Assembly: GCF_036985595.1 (NCBI RefSeq)
Contig: NZ_BTPU01000036.1
Span: forward strand, 39,221-103,220
Source of the DNA: Vallitalea maricola
GTDB lineage: Bacteria > Bacillota > Clostridia > Lachnospirales > Vallitaleaceae
Length of the DNA stretch: 64,000 bases
Direction: 5' to 3'
In this document: positions 55,636 through 63,418 of the stretch, piece by piece
How the letters are laid out: every line of letters begins with the position of its first letter
Numbering within the stretch: position 1 is the first letter of the stretch
Position numbers and translations under genes: made by a program
Notes under the pieces: model-generated
What the model was told of the DNA's origin: nothing
Seen by the model: only the letters and a program-made list of their open reading frames with translations
The model's database searches: none

Positions 55636-56935
55636 TGTATTTACAAGAAACGTAGGATGGAAAATTGCATCAATTGTAATAGCCTTCTTTGTTTGGTTTG
55701 CTATTGTAAGAGTAGAAGATCCATATATAACTAAGGATTTTAAGCATATTCCTGTAAAAGTTCTTAATGAAGAGATAATCACGTCCAAAAATCAATATAT
55801 CAATTTTATAGAAGGTCAATATGTGGATGTTACCCTAGGAGGGAAACGTACAATAATTGAACGTTTTCATAAAGAAGATATAATAGCTACAGTTGATATG
55901 CAATACTTATCATTTACTGATTCATTAGTTATTGATATAAAACCTATTGAAGGAATTACAGTTGTTAAGAAAAGTCCTAACGATATGAGAATATCAAGAG
56001 AAAATGTTAAATCAGAAAGTAGAAAGATAACGTATGAATTTGAGGGTAATCCTAAGGAATCATATATTCATCTAGATCCTATCATTACTCCAAATACTGT
56101 TGAAATAGAAGGGCCAGAATCTAAGATGGCTCAAGTAAAAGAAGTTAAAGTAACCCTTGGCATTGATGGTGCTACTAATGACGTTACATCTGTTGGTAAA
56201 ATAAGACTATTGGACAAAGAAGGTAATGAAGTTAGTAACATAGAGAAGAGTATAGAAGAAGTTAGTTATCAGGTTCCTATCAGGAAATTGAAAGAAGTCA
56301 ATGTTCTTGTTAAGACCACTGGTAGTTTACCTTCTGGATACAAATTGACTGGAAGTGAAGTTATTCCTAATAAGGTAACTCTTGTTGGAACAGAATCGGC
56401 TATTGATAAAATAAATAATCTAGTTTTAGAAGTGCCACTTAATAATGTTACTGCTGATGTTAACAAAGAAATTGATTTAGCTACAGTACTGCCAGTAGGA
56501 GTATCAAGGTATCAAAACACCAACATGGTTACAGTTAAATTGAATGTAGACAAAGTTGAAGAAAAAGAGGTAGTGATATTAACTCATGATATAAGTATAG
56601 AAAGATTACCAGAGAATCTAAATATATCTATAGTTAATACAGAAGACATTAAGGTTAAGTTTCGAGGAATCCAAGATGATCTGAACAGAATTACAGTATA
56701 CAATCTTAATCCTACGATAAATCTTAATAACTTGGAGGAAGGGCGACATGAAGTCACTTTGACTCTTACATACCCAAGAACTGTTGAACTTGTTACTGAA
56801 ATACCAAAAGTCGTAATAGAATTAACTAAACAAGATCAAGGTGATTTAACTGAAAACATCCAGGATAATGCGGCTGACATGGGAGAAGATACTGAAATCA
56901 ATGAACCTGTAGATGATACAACAGTTAACAATTAA
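55628..56935 (+). CDS. cdaR: CdaA regulatory protein CdaR (YbbR repeats)
   Basis: Membrane-anchored extracellular regulator of CdaA, 435 residues. One N-terminal helix (VGWKIASIVIAFFVWFAIV) is followed by about four YbbR domains (repeats such as VTLGGKRTIIERF, VEIEGPESKMAQV, VTLVGTESAIDKI and VKFRGIQDDLNRI) and an acidic disordered tail. The start overlaps the end of cdaA, giving coupled translation of partner proteins. Confidence 0.94.
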   Translation: MGNVFTRNVGWKIASIVIAFFVWFAIVRVEDPYITKDFKHIPVKVLNEEIITSKNQYINFIEGQYVDVTLGGKRTIIERFHKEDIIATVDMQYLSFTDSLVIDIKPIEGITVVKKSPNDMRISRENVKSESRKITYEFEGNPKESYIHLDPIITPNTVEIEGPESKMAQVKEVKVTLGIDGATNDVTSVGKIRLLDKEGNEVSNIEKSIEEVSYQVPIRKLKEVNVLVKTTGSLPSGYKLTGSEVIPNKVTLVGTESAIDKINNLVLEVPLNNVTADVNKEIDLATVLPVGVSRYQNTNMVTVKLNVDKVEEKEVVILTHDISIERLPENLNISIVNTEDIKVKFRGIQDDLNRITVYNLNPTINLNNLEEGRHEVTLTLTYPRTVELVTEIPKVVIELTKQDQGDLTENIQDNAADMGEDTEINEPVDDTTVNN

Positions 56936-56945
56936 TATTTTATAT

Positions 56946-57009
56946 GGGGCTGTCTAATAATACATTTTTATGGCTACAAGCTTGTTAAGATGTATTATTA
57001 GACAGTCCC
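56946..57009 (+). repeat. 20-bp perfect-stem hairpin after cdaR
   Basis: Bases 56946-56965 pair with 56990-57009 over 20 positions (one G-T). The loop contains the palindrome ACAAGCTTGT. The outer ends GGGGCTGTCTAATAA resemble termini of some insertion sequences, but no flanking duplication is seen. It may be a terminator, a regulatory RNA or a small relic. Confidence 0.7.
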
Positions 57010-57036
57010 TTTTCTGTATTACAGGAAAAGTTTTTA
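57010..57036 (+). terminator. second hairpin with T run between cdaR and glmM
   Basis: TTTTCTGT (57010-57017) pairs with ACAGGAAAA (57021-57029) around a 3-base loop and is followed by GTTTTT. It directly abuts the preceding long hairpin. Confidence 0.65.
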
Positions 57037-57082
57037 CATTAAGCCAAGTAACAAAAATAATGATTATTACATATTACTATAA

Positions 57083-57110
57083 TATATACCACTTTAGAGA
57101 GTGGTATATA
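57083..57110 (+). repeat. third hairpin in the glmM leader
   Basis: The 11-bp perfect stem, core ATACCACT/AGTGGTAT with loop TTAGAG, lies 178 bp before glmM. It could belong to a cis-regulatory leader of glmM-glmS. Confidence 0.55.
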
Positions 57111-57287
57111 CCAGACCTAAAACAAAAAGCTATTTATTACATAATTTATTGAAGGCAAATATAGGGAGTGATATAATTGTAAAAGTGTAAAGAGGCAAAA
57201 TAATACTAATATTTTCCTAATTAAAATTTTGTAATCAGATAAACTAAAGAATAGATAAAACATATATCATATGAAAGGAATATAATA

Positions 57288-58640
57288 ATGGGTAAATTAT
57301 TTGGAACCGACGGTGTGAGAGGAATTGCTAACAAAGAACTTACTATAGAGATGGCATACAAATTAGGGCAGGCAGGTGCTTGCGTACTTACTAAAGAGAA
57401 AAAACACAAGCCAACTATATTAATAGGAAGAGATACACGTATATCAGGAGAAATGCTGGAAGCAGCTCTTATCTCAGGTATATGTTCAGTTGGAGCCAAC
57501 GCAGTGACTATCGGCGTAGTGCCTACACCAGCGGTAGCATATTTAACAAGATTATATAATGCAGATGCAGGAGTAGTAATATCCGCTTCTCATAATCCTG
57601 TAGAATACAATGGAATAAAATTCTTCAATAGTAAAGGATACAAACTATCAGATGCACTAGAAGAAGAAATAGAAGATATTATTTTGAATAACAGTGAGAA
57701 ACTAGAATTCCCTACAGGAACTAAGATAGGAAGAGTAAAGCATAAGAGAGAAAGCATAACAGATTATATTGATTATGCTAAGAGTGTAATAGACATTGAC
57801 TTAGAAGGAATCAAGATAGTTATTGATTGTGCTAATGGTGCATCATATGTATCTGCACCAGAAACACTAAGACAACTAGGTGCAGAAGTATTCATCATTC
57901 ATAATGAGCCTGATGGAACTAACATAAACAAGAAATGTGGTTCAACTCATATGGAAGACTTACAACATTTTGTGAAACAAGTAGGTGCTGATATAGGTCT
58001 TGCTTTTGATGGTGATGCTGACAGATGTCTTGCAGTAGATGAACTTGGAAATATGGTAGATGGAGATAGGATTATGGCTATCTGTGGTCTATACATGAAA
58101 AACAAAGGATTATTGAAAAAAGATACCGTTGTTGCAACTGTAATGAGTAACCTAGGATTGTTTATTATGGGAAAAGAAAAGAACATACATATAGAGCAAA
58201 CAAAAGTTGGCGATAGATACGTATTAGAGAAAATGATAGAACAAGGCTACAATCTAGGTGGAGAACAGTCAGGACATATTATATTCTTAGAAGAAAATAC
58301 AACAGGTGATGGACTTTTAACAGCAATTCATCTATTAGAAGCACTCAAGCACTCAGATAAAAAATTATCCCAATTAGCTAATGTCATGGAAGTATTACCA
58401 CAAGTACTAGTAAATGCAAAAGTAAGCAATGGTAACAAATACAGTTATTTAGAAGATGAAGTAATAAAAAGTGAAATAGAGAAACTAGAAGCAAAATTTG
58501 ATGGTGAAGGAAGAGTATTGATAAGACCTTCTGGTACTGAACCATTAGTTAGAGTAATGATTGAAGGAAAAGACAAAGAGGTATTAGCTGATGAAGCAGA
58601 AGCATTAGCTAGCTTGATCGAGAGTAGACTTAATAATTAG
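57288..58640 (+). CDS. glmM: phosphoglucosamine mutase
   Basis: Converts glucosamine 6-phosphate to glucosamine 1-phosphate for UDP-GlcNAc synthesis, 450 residues. It starts GKLFGTDGVRGIAN; the phosphoserine loop is ISASHNPVEYNG with S101 as the catalytic serine; the metal loop is DGDADRC; the phosphate-binding C-terminus has RPSGTEPLVRVM. glmS starts 12 bp downstream, so consecutive enzymes of the pathway are coexpressed. Confidence 0.97.
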   Translation: MGKLFGTDGVRGIANKELTIEMAYKLGQAGACVLTKEKKHKPTILIGRDTRISGEMLEAALISGICSVGANAVTIGVVPTPAVAYLTRLYNADAGVVISASHNPVEYNGIKFFNSKGYKLSDALEEEIEDIILNNSEKLEFPTGTKIGRVKHKRESITDYIDYAKSVIDIDLEGIKIVIDCANGASYVSAPETLRQLGAEVFIIHNEPDGTNINKKCGSTHMEDLQHFVKQVGADIGLAFDGDADRCLAVDELGNMVDGDRIMAICGLYMKNKGLLKKDTVVATVMSNLGLFIMGKEKNIHIEQTKVGDRYVLEKMIEQGYNLGGEQSGHIIFLEENTTGDGLLTAIHLLEALKHSDKKLSQLANVMEVLPQVLVNAKVSNGNKYSYLEDEVIKSEIEKLEAKFDGEGRVLIRPSGTEPLVRVMIEGKDKEVLADEAEALASLIESRLNN

Positions 58641-58652
58641 GAGGTAAATATT

Positions 58653-60485
58653 TTGTGTGGAATTGTTGGTTATATTGGAGATAAAGAAGCTGCCCCCATT
58701 TTGATTGATGGGTTGAAAAGCTTAGAATATAGAGGATACGACTCAGCAGGTGTATCCATTTACGATCATAAAATTAAATGTGTCAAGACAAAAGGAAGAT
58801 TAATCAATCTAGAAGAGAGATTGAACAATAACATGTTACATGGTAACTTAGGTATAGGTCATACCCGTTGGGCTACTCATGGTGAACCTTCAGACATTAA
58901 TTCTCATCCACATATGAATAGTACTAATACTATATCATTGGTTCATAACGGGATTATAGAAAACTACATGACAATAAAAGAAAAACTAGAATCAAAAGGG
59001 CAAAAGTTTGTATCAGAAACAGATACTGAAGTAGCAGTACAGTTGATAGACTATTATTATAGCAAAAACCATAATCTTTTAGATGCTGTTTTGAAAGCTA
59101 TGGATAAAATAGAAGGTTCTTATGCATTTGGTGTCATCTGCAATGACGAACCAGATAAAATAATTGCTGTCAGAAAAGATAGTCCATTGATTATTGGAAT
59201 AGGTAAAGGTGAGAACTATATAGCATCTGATATTCCTGCCATTCTAGAACATACAAGAGACGTATATTTATTAGAAGACAAGGAAATCGCAATTGTAACT
59301 AAAGATAATGTAAAGATAATAGATATAGATAAAAATGAAGTAACAAAAGAGATATACAATGTTACATGGGATTTGAAAGCTGCTAGAAAAGAAGGCTTTG
59401 ACCATTTCATGTTAAAAGAGATATTTGAACAGCCAAGAGTAGTAAAAGACACTTTGACTCCAAGATTACCTCTTGACGTTAATGATATAGTCCTAGATGA
59501 CATTAACATGTCAAAAGAGGTTCTTGAGAAAATTAACAAGATATATATAGTTGCCTGTGGAACAGCTTCCTATACAGGCTTAGTAGGAAAATATCTAATT
59601 GAGAGAGTAGCTAGAATACCAGTAGTAGCAGAGGTAGCATCAGAATTTCGTTATAGAGAACCAATACTAGATGAAAACACCTTGATGATTGTTGTCTCAC
59701 AATCAGGTGAAACAGCTGATACACTTGCGGCTCTTAGACTTGCTAAGAAAGCAGGGGCATATGTTATTGGTATAGTTAATGCAGTTGGTTCAACAATATC
59801 AAGAGATGCTGATGATGTGTTATATACTCTTGCAGGACCAGAAATTGCTGTAGCATCTACGAAAGCATATTCGGCTCAATTATGTGCTATGTATCTACTA
59901 TCAATTAAGATAGCTATGGAACTTGGAAAGATATCTAAGGATGAATTCCTAGAGTTAAGAGAAGAGTTATATGAACTACCTGATAAAGTAGGTACGGTAT
60001 TAGAACAGGCAGATACAATTAAAGAATTAGCTGATAAATATATTAATTCCAAGAATGTATTCTACATTGGTAGAGGTCTTGATTATGCTGTGTCAATGGA
60101 AGGTGCATTGAAGTTAAAAGAGATAGCTTACCTTCATGCAGAGCCTTATGCTGCTGGTGAGTTGAAGCATGGTCCAATAGCACTTATAGAAGATAATTCA
60201 TTACTAGTTGGACTAACAGGTCACGAAGAGCTTTTTGAAAAGACAGTAAGTAATATAAAAGAAGTAAAAGCTAGAGGAGCTAAGGTATTAGCAATAGCTC
60301 TAGAAGGTAATGATGAGATTGGTAAAATTGCAGATGATGTAATATATGTTCCAAGAACTCATTGGATGTTTACATCACTACTTGAAAATATTCCACAACA
60401 GATATTTGCTTATTATATTTCTGTGGGGCTTGGGAATGATGTTGATAAGCCTAGGAATTTGGCTAAGAGTGTTACGGTGGAGTAG
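58653..60485 (+). CDS. glmS: glutamine-fructose-6-phosphate aminotransferase
   Basis: Makes glucosamine 6-phosphate from fructose 6-phosphate and glutamine, 610 residues. The start is TTG at 58653, set by GGAGGT and by the need for Cys2 as N-terminal nucleophile (CGIVGYIG). The glutaminase half is followed by two SIS domains (VACGTASYTGLVGKY, VVSQSGETADT). It ends DKPRNLAKSVTVE, the conserved tail whose coding sequence is the TnsD recognition target of Tn7. There is no glmS ribozyme in the 12-bp gap before it. A Tn7-like element begins 25 bp after the stop. Confidence 0.97.
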   Translation: MCGIVGYIGDKEAAPILIDGLKSLEYRGYDSAGVSIYDHKIKCVKTKGRLINLEERLNNNMLHGNLGIGHTRWATHGEPSDINSHPHMNSTNTISLVHNGIIENYMTIKEKLESKGQKFVSETDTEVAVQLIDYYYSKNHNLLDAVLKAMDKIEGSYAFGVICNDEPDKIIAVRKDSPLIIGIGKGENYIASDIPAILEHTRDVYLLEDKEIAIVTKDNVKIIDIDKNEVTKEIYNVTWDLKAARKEGFDHFMLKEIFEQPRVVKDTLTPRLPLDVNDIVLDDINMSKEVLEKINKIYIVACGTASYTGLVGKYLIERVARIPVVAEVASEFRYREPILDENTLMIVVSQSGETADTLAALRLAKKAGAYVIGIVNAVGSTISRDADDVLYTLAGPEIAVASTKAYSAQLCAMYLLSIKIAMELGKISKDEFLELREELYELPDKVGTVLEQADTIKELADKYINSKNVFYIGRGLDYAVSMEGALKLKEIAYLHAEPYAAGELKHGPIALIEDNSLLVGLTGHEELFEKTVSNIKEVKARGAKVLAIALEGNDEIGKIADDVIYVPRTHWMFTSLLENIPQQIFAYYISVGLGNDVDKPRNLAKSVTVE

Positions 60486-60505
60486 GGAGATTGAAATAAA
60501 TACGA

Positions 60506-60510
60506 AAATT
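60506..60510. repeat. target site duplication, left copy
   Basis: AAATT directly precedes the TGTAG end of the element and is repeated exactly at 60827-60831. Five base pairs is the Tn7-family duplication length. Confidence 0.75.
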
Positions 60511-60515
60511 TGTAG

Positions 60516-60575
60516 TTGTTAAATAAAGTTGGTAATTGTTAAATAAAATCGGTAACTGTTAAATATAGTTGGTAA
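60516..60575 (+). repeat. three tandem 20-bp repeats (putative TnsB-like sites, right end)
   Basis: Units at 60516-60535, 60536-60555 and 60556-60575 share the pattern TGTTAAATAWARTYGGTAA with no spacer. They are too close for CRISPR and are matched by inverted copies at the far end of the element. Confidence 0.9.
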
Positions 60576-60733
60576 CTAAAATATTAACAGTCCATTAGAA
60601 ATAATTACGTGAATGAAAAAAAATAATTAAGAGATGACGTATGTATATTGTTTATGATTAAAAGGTGATAATATACTTTATAATATCATTAATTTAAAAT
60701 ATTGTATATACCATATTTAAAAAGATTAGAAAG

Positions 60734-60753
60734 TTACCAACTATATTTAACAA
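60734..60753 (-). repeat. inverted copy of the 20-bp repeat (left end, inner)
   Basis: On the minus strand it reads TTGTTAAATATAGTTGGTAA, matching the third tandem unit at 19 of 20. Confidence 0.9.
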
Positions 60754-60801
60754 CAGTAAATAATTGTAAACGCATTTATGCAGTTTATAAGGGGGTAATA
60801 G

Positions 60802-60821
60802 TTACCAACTATATTTAACGA
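60802..60821 (-). repeat. inverted copy of the 20-bp repeat (left end, outer)
   Basis: On the minus strand it reads TCGTTAAATATAGTTGGTAA. With the adjacent ACTACA end it forms the right terminal inverted repeat. The inner copy starts 68 bp away. Confidence 0.9.
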
Positions 60822-60826
60822 CTACA

Positions 60827-60831
60827 AAATT
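60827..60831. repeat. target site duplication, right copy
   Basis: AAATT follows directly after the CTACA end and is identical to 60506-60510. Confidence 0.75.
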
Positions 60832-61162
60832 ATTTAGAAGTGTATGAGAAAAGAGATTTAAAGTATAAGGTAATAATTAACGTTTAAGATTAGGTAGAAA
60901 GTATAAGCTAATAGATAAGTGCGAAGGCATCTTACTGTTAGCTATTTTTCTGCCCTTTTTATATAAAATTAAGAAGGATTTTAATGTTACTATTTTACAA
61001 GATATATTCCTATGAAATTTGTTGTTCCATATAAATAGATTTCATATAATGTGTAGTAATAAAATAAAAGTGTTTTTTAACCACAAAATTCTACAAATTT
61101 TTTAGAAATTTAGTGATATAATCAAATAGTTCGAAATATTTAAAAATGAAAGGAGAATTTTT
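60832..61162. other. region between the Tn7-like element and the secreted protein gene
   Basis: This 331-bp stretch holds the probable glmS terminator and, near its right end, TGA-TATAAT (TATAAT at 61117-61122), a likely extended -10 promoter for the next gene. No other feature is seen. Confidence 0.55.
60904..60960 (+). terminator. probable glmS terminator displaced by the element
   Basis: AAGCTAATAG...TAAG (from 60905) pairs imperfectly with CTTACTGTTAGCT (60931-60943), followed by ATTTTT. It lies about 420 bp after glmS; without the 316-bp element and one AAATT copy it would be about 100 bp after the stop. Confidence 0.6.
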
Positions 61163-61789
61163 ATGAAAAAAATAATAAGTATTTTAACAATTTCATTAGT
61201 ATTACTCAGTAGTAACTTATGCTTTGCGACAGAATATAATTTAAATAAAGCTGATTCACAATTTGTTTCAAATGATATAGTTGTTCCTTATGGGGATACA
61301 TTTGGAACTCATTATCGTATGAGATTTAGTAAGAAAATACCATTAAAAATTGATGGAGTAGAATTAGAGGGTGTATATGTAAAACCTCAATTAATGGCTG
61401 ATCTTTACAAAGATAGAACTGGTAAAGTAAGTGTTGTAGGTATAGATGAAGTAGCACCTGGTTCAAGAAATTGTACAATTACATCATATACCTTTGAAGA
61501 AGTTAATAATAGAAAACATCGTATATCAATAGATTACAAAGGAAATACTGGTAGTACAGGTATTGAGCAAAAAATGACAGTAAAAGCAGCTCAAACCTTA
61601 GTTATAAGTGGTGAGGTAGGTTTCAAAAGTATTTTTGGTTCTGTAAATACAAAGGCTGAACTTATGGCATCTGCAGAAGAAGAATCAATGGTTACATTTA
61701 CCTATACATTAGATGGTTCTTATTCTGATAATCTTGAAGCAACTTTTTATATAAATGAAGAGGGAGAGGCTATTGTAAGTGTGCGATAA
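61163..61789 (+). CDS. secreted protein of unknown function
   Basis: A protein of 208 residues with a clear signal peptide (MKKIISILTISLVLLSSNLC, cleavage expected after CFA). The mature part is rich in beta strands, with LKIDGVELEGVYVKPQLM early and ISGEVGFKSIFGSVNTKAEL later. There is no lipobox in the right place and no anchor. No family is recognised. AAAGGAGAA precedes the ATG. Its end overlaps a small membrane protein gene by 11 bp, so the two probably work together. Lying just past the attTn7 element, it may be island cargo. Confidence 0.75.
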   Translation: MKKIISILTISLVLLSSNLCFATEYNLNKADSQFVSNDIVVPYGDTFGTHYRMRFSKKIPLKIDGVELEGVYVKPQLMADLYKDRTGKVSVVGIDEVAPGSRNCTITSYTFEEVNNRKHRISIDYKGNTGSTGIEQKMTVKAAQTLVISGEVGFKSIFGSVNTKAELMASAEEESMVTFTYTLDGSYSDNLEATFYINEEGEAIVSVR

Positions 61790-62063
61790 AAATATTAAAT
61801 TAATTTTAGGATTTATATCTATAGTAATTAGTGGAATGATTTATGAATTTGAAAGATTTCTGTATGTTCAAATTTGGGAAACAAGATGCCAAGCATTAAT
61901 TAATTTAGGAGATGGACCAGCTAATTTTCCACCTATATTTAGTAAAATAGTTGATTTTAAAACTAGTCCTACTTTTTTAGATAACAAAATATCAATAGCT
62001 TTTTTAATACTTGGTATATGTTTTTTTATAAGTATGTTTTTTAAAAACAAAAAAAAGATTTAA
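61779..62063 (+). CDS. small membrane protein of unknown function
   Basis: A protein of 94 residues with two membrane segments (KLILGFISIVISGMIYEF and KISIAFLILGICFFISMFF) and a basic C-terminus. The start is GTG at 61779, with AGGGAGAGG inside the previous gene as its ribosome site. The 11-bp overlap implies coupled translation with the secreted protein. No homologue is recognised. Confidence 0.6.
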   Translation: MCDKNIKLILGFISIVISGMIYEFERFLYVQIWETRCQALINLGDGPANFPPIFSKIVDFKTSPTFLDNKISIAFLILGICFFISMFFKNKKKI

Positions 62064-62503
62064 AAATAATATAGTATTGCTACTAAACTCATTTAAAAAC
62101 TAGGATTACATAATATATCATGATGTAAATAGAGTACAATTCTAAGTGAATAGTGATTATACTAAAAGAAGTTGATATGATAATCCATATTGACTTCTTT
62201 TTTAATGCAATAAAACTAATTCACTTATTAAATAGATTACTTGAAATTATAAATGACTTATTTAGTTTAACGTTAAATTAATATGTTCATCCTTAAAAAC
62301 AGCTATCAAATATTAAGAATAAACATAAACATTGATTTAATTATCAAAATAAATAAATTATATAGAAAGTATAAAATAATTATAAATAAATAAAATATGA
62401 GTTTAGGAATATTACAGATAATCTTGATTATGATGTGAAATGCAGACAAGCTATTAATGAAATGATTAATTAAATGAACTTTTTTCATTAGCTAATCAAT
62501 TAG
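62064..62503. other. decayed, very AT-rich region
   Basis: This 440-bp stretch holds the terminator at 62165-62203 and short coding-like scraps. One frame near 62412-62474 reads DNLDYDVKCRQAINEMIN before a stop, and another reads LANQLDDGFHIPIS up to about 62530, leading with a frame change into the next fragment. This suggests gene remains. Confidence 0.45.
62165..62203 (+). terminator. terminator after the secreted/membrane protein pair
   Basis: AAAGAAGTTGATATG (62165-62179) pairs with CATATTGACTTCTTT (62186-62200) over 15 positions including two G-T, and six T run through 62198-62203. Confidence 0.8.
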
Positions 62504-62830
62504 ATGATGGTTTTCATATACCAATTTCAAAAAGGTGATTTTGAACAGTTAAAAAAAACAGCTTTTATGGAATGGGCAAAATTAGTCTATGGTTCCAGTA
62601 AAAAAGAACAAGATCAAGAATTTAGAGCAGGATTATTTTTTGGTGGTGTCACTTCACCTATCAAAGGTATATATGATACAATAGAAGGTATCTACTCCGT
62701 GTTCACTCACCCAGAACAATTAGGATTTTTTATAAAATTTGTAGCAAGCCTTCCCTTTTCATCGGAAAATAGAGAACTTATGAAACTGATGATAAATGAG
62801 ACTATTGATGAATGGAAAGCTAAAAACTAA
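62504..62830 (+). pseudogene. fragment resembling the middle of a polymorphic toxin
   Basis: An open frame of 108 codons with no ribosome site at its ATG. Residues 40-70 (FRAGLFFGGVTSPIKGIYDT then IEGIYSVFTHPEQ) resemble the helical G-rich segment before the toxin tip in LXG/pre-toxin proteins. Upstream, another frame (HIPIS) leads into FQKGDFEQ, consistent with a frameshift. No N-terminal delivery domain or intact toxin domain is present. I read it as a broken remnant; a genuine small gene is less likely. Confidence 0.5.
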
Positions 62831-63418
62831 AATTTCAATATAGGCATCAGAAGTTTGTCGGTTTTGATGCATGGAGTGGTGAAGATGATGTTTATTTTTT
62901 GCATAGTTAACAACTATGCATACTAGTAATAGAGTTAAATTACTATAAAAGGAATACCTGTGAGAATTTTGATGAAATTTCCATTTCACAGATTTATAGT
63001 TAGAGCTTAAAAAAATATATTAAATCAGAAAATATCACAAGAACTTTTATCAAAAAATATCCAGTTACTATCTCAGTAGATGGGTATTTTTTGCGTTCAT
63101 TTAGAGTTTTTACCATATATTGATAAAGCTGGCTGGTGAAAAATAGATTTTGAAAATCATCACAACAATAAAATAGACTAACTACAAATTACGTTGACTA
63201 ATTGTGTATAAACGAATAAAATAGTTATTAAGAAGCAAAAAGTATGCAGGATAACATGCTTCAGATTCCACAATACATAAAAATGCTCAAAAGCCGAAAG
63301 ACGAGCGGGTTGTGAGTGATAAATATATAATAGTAAAAAAGTTAAGTAAAACAACAATAAGTTTTAGAAAATTATATCTACTATATAGAAAAGATAGAAA
63401 AGGAAAGGTAGAAGATTA
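62831..63418. other. noncoding region with gene scraps before hsdM
   Basis: This 588-bp stretch has no complete gene. Short frames, for example FQYRHQKFVGFDAWSGEDDV (from about 62832) and RTFIKKYPVTISVDGYFLRS (about 63041-63100), look like remnants with no clear family. The last 100 bases should hold the hsdM promoter, which I could not place. AAAGGAAAGG precedes hsdM. Confidence 0.45.

Larger units (their letters stand above)
56936..57287. other. intergenic region cdaR-glmM
   Basis: This 352-bp gap holds three successive hairpins (56946-57110). The last 175 bp are AT-rich with no ORF; AAAGGA precedes glmM. I see no glmS ribozyme core. Confidence 0.6.
60511..60826. mobile_element. miniature Tn7-like element at attTn7 (no transposase)
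   Basis: The 316-bp noncoding element begins TGTAGT and ends ACTACA. Its 25-bp terminal inverted repeats match at 23 of 25. The glmS-proximal end has three abutting 20-bp repeats (60516-60575); the distal end has two inverted copies (60734-60753 and 60802-60821). Tn7 has the same plan: packed TnsB sites in the right end next to glmS and spaced sites in the left end. The core ATAGTTGGTAACT resembles the Tn7 left-end site ATAGTTGGGAACT as I remember it. It is flanked by AAATT and lies 25 bp past the glmS stop. No gene is inside, so movement would need transposition proteins in trans. Confidence 0.82.

Noticed and set aside
56946..57009. complete insertion sequence or MITE
   Set aside because: There is no flanking duplication and only 24 bases lie between the arms, so I list it as a hairpin only.
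56970..57152. 60-codon frame after cdaR
   Set aside because: It starts inside the hairpin loop, has no ribosome site and runs through two further hairpins.
58641..58652. glmS ribozyme before glmS
   Set aside because: Only 12 bp, mostly ribosome site, separate glmM and glmS; no ribozyme core is visible before glmM either.
60516..60575. CRISPR array
   Set aside because: The repeats abut with no spacers, inverted copies exist at the far end, and there are no cas genes; the transposon-end reading explains all copies.
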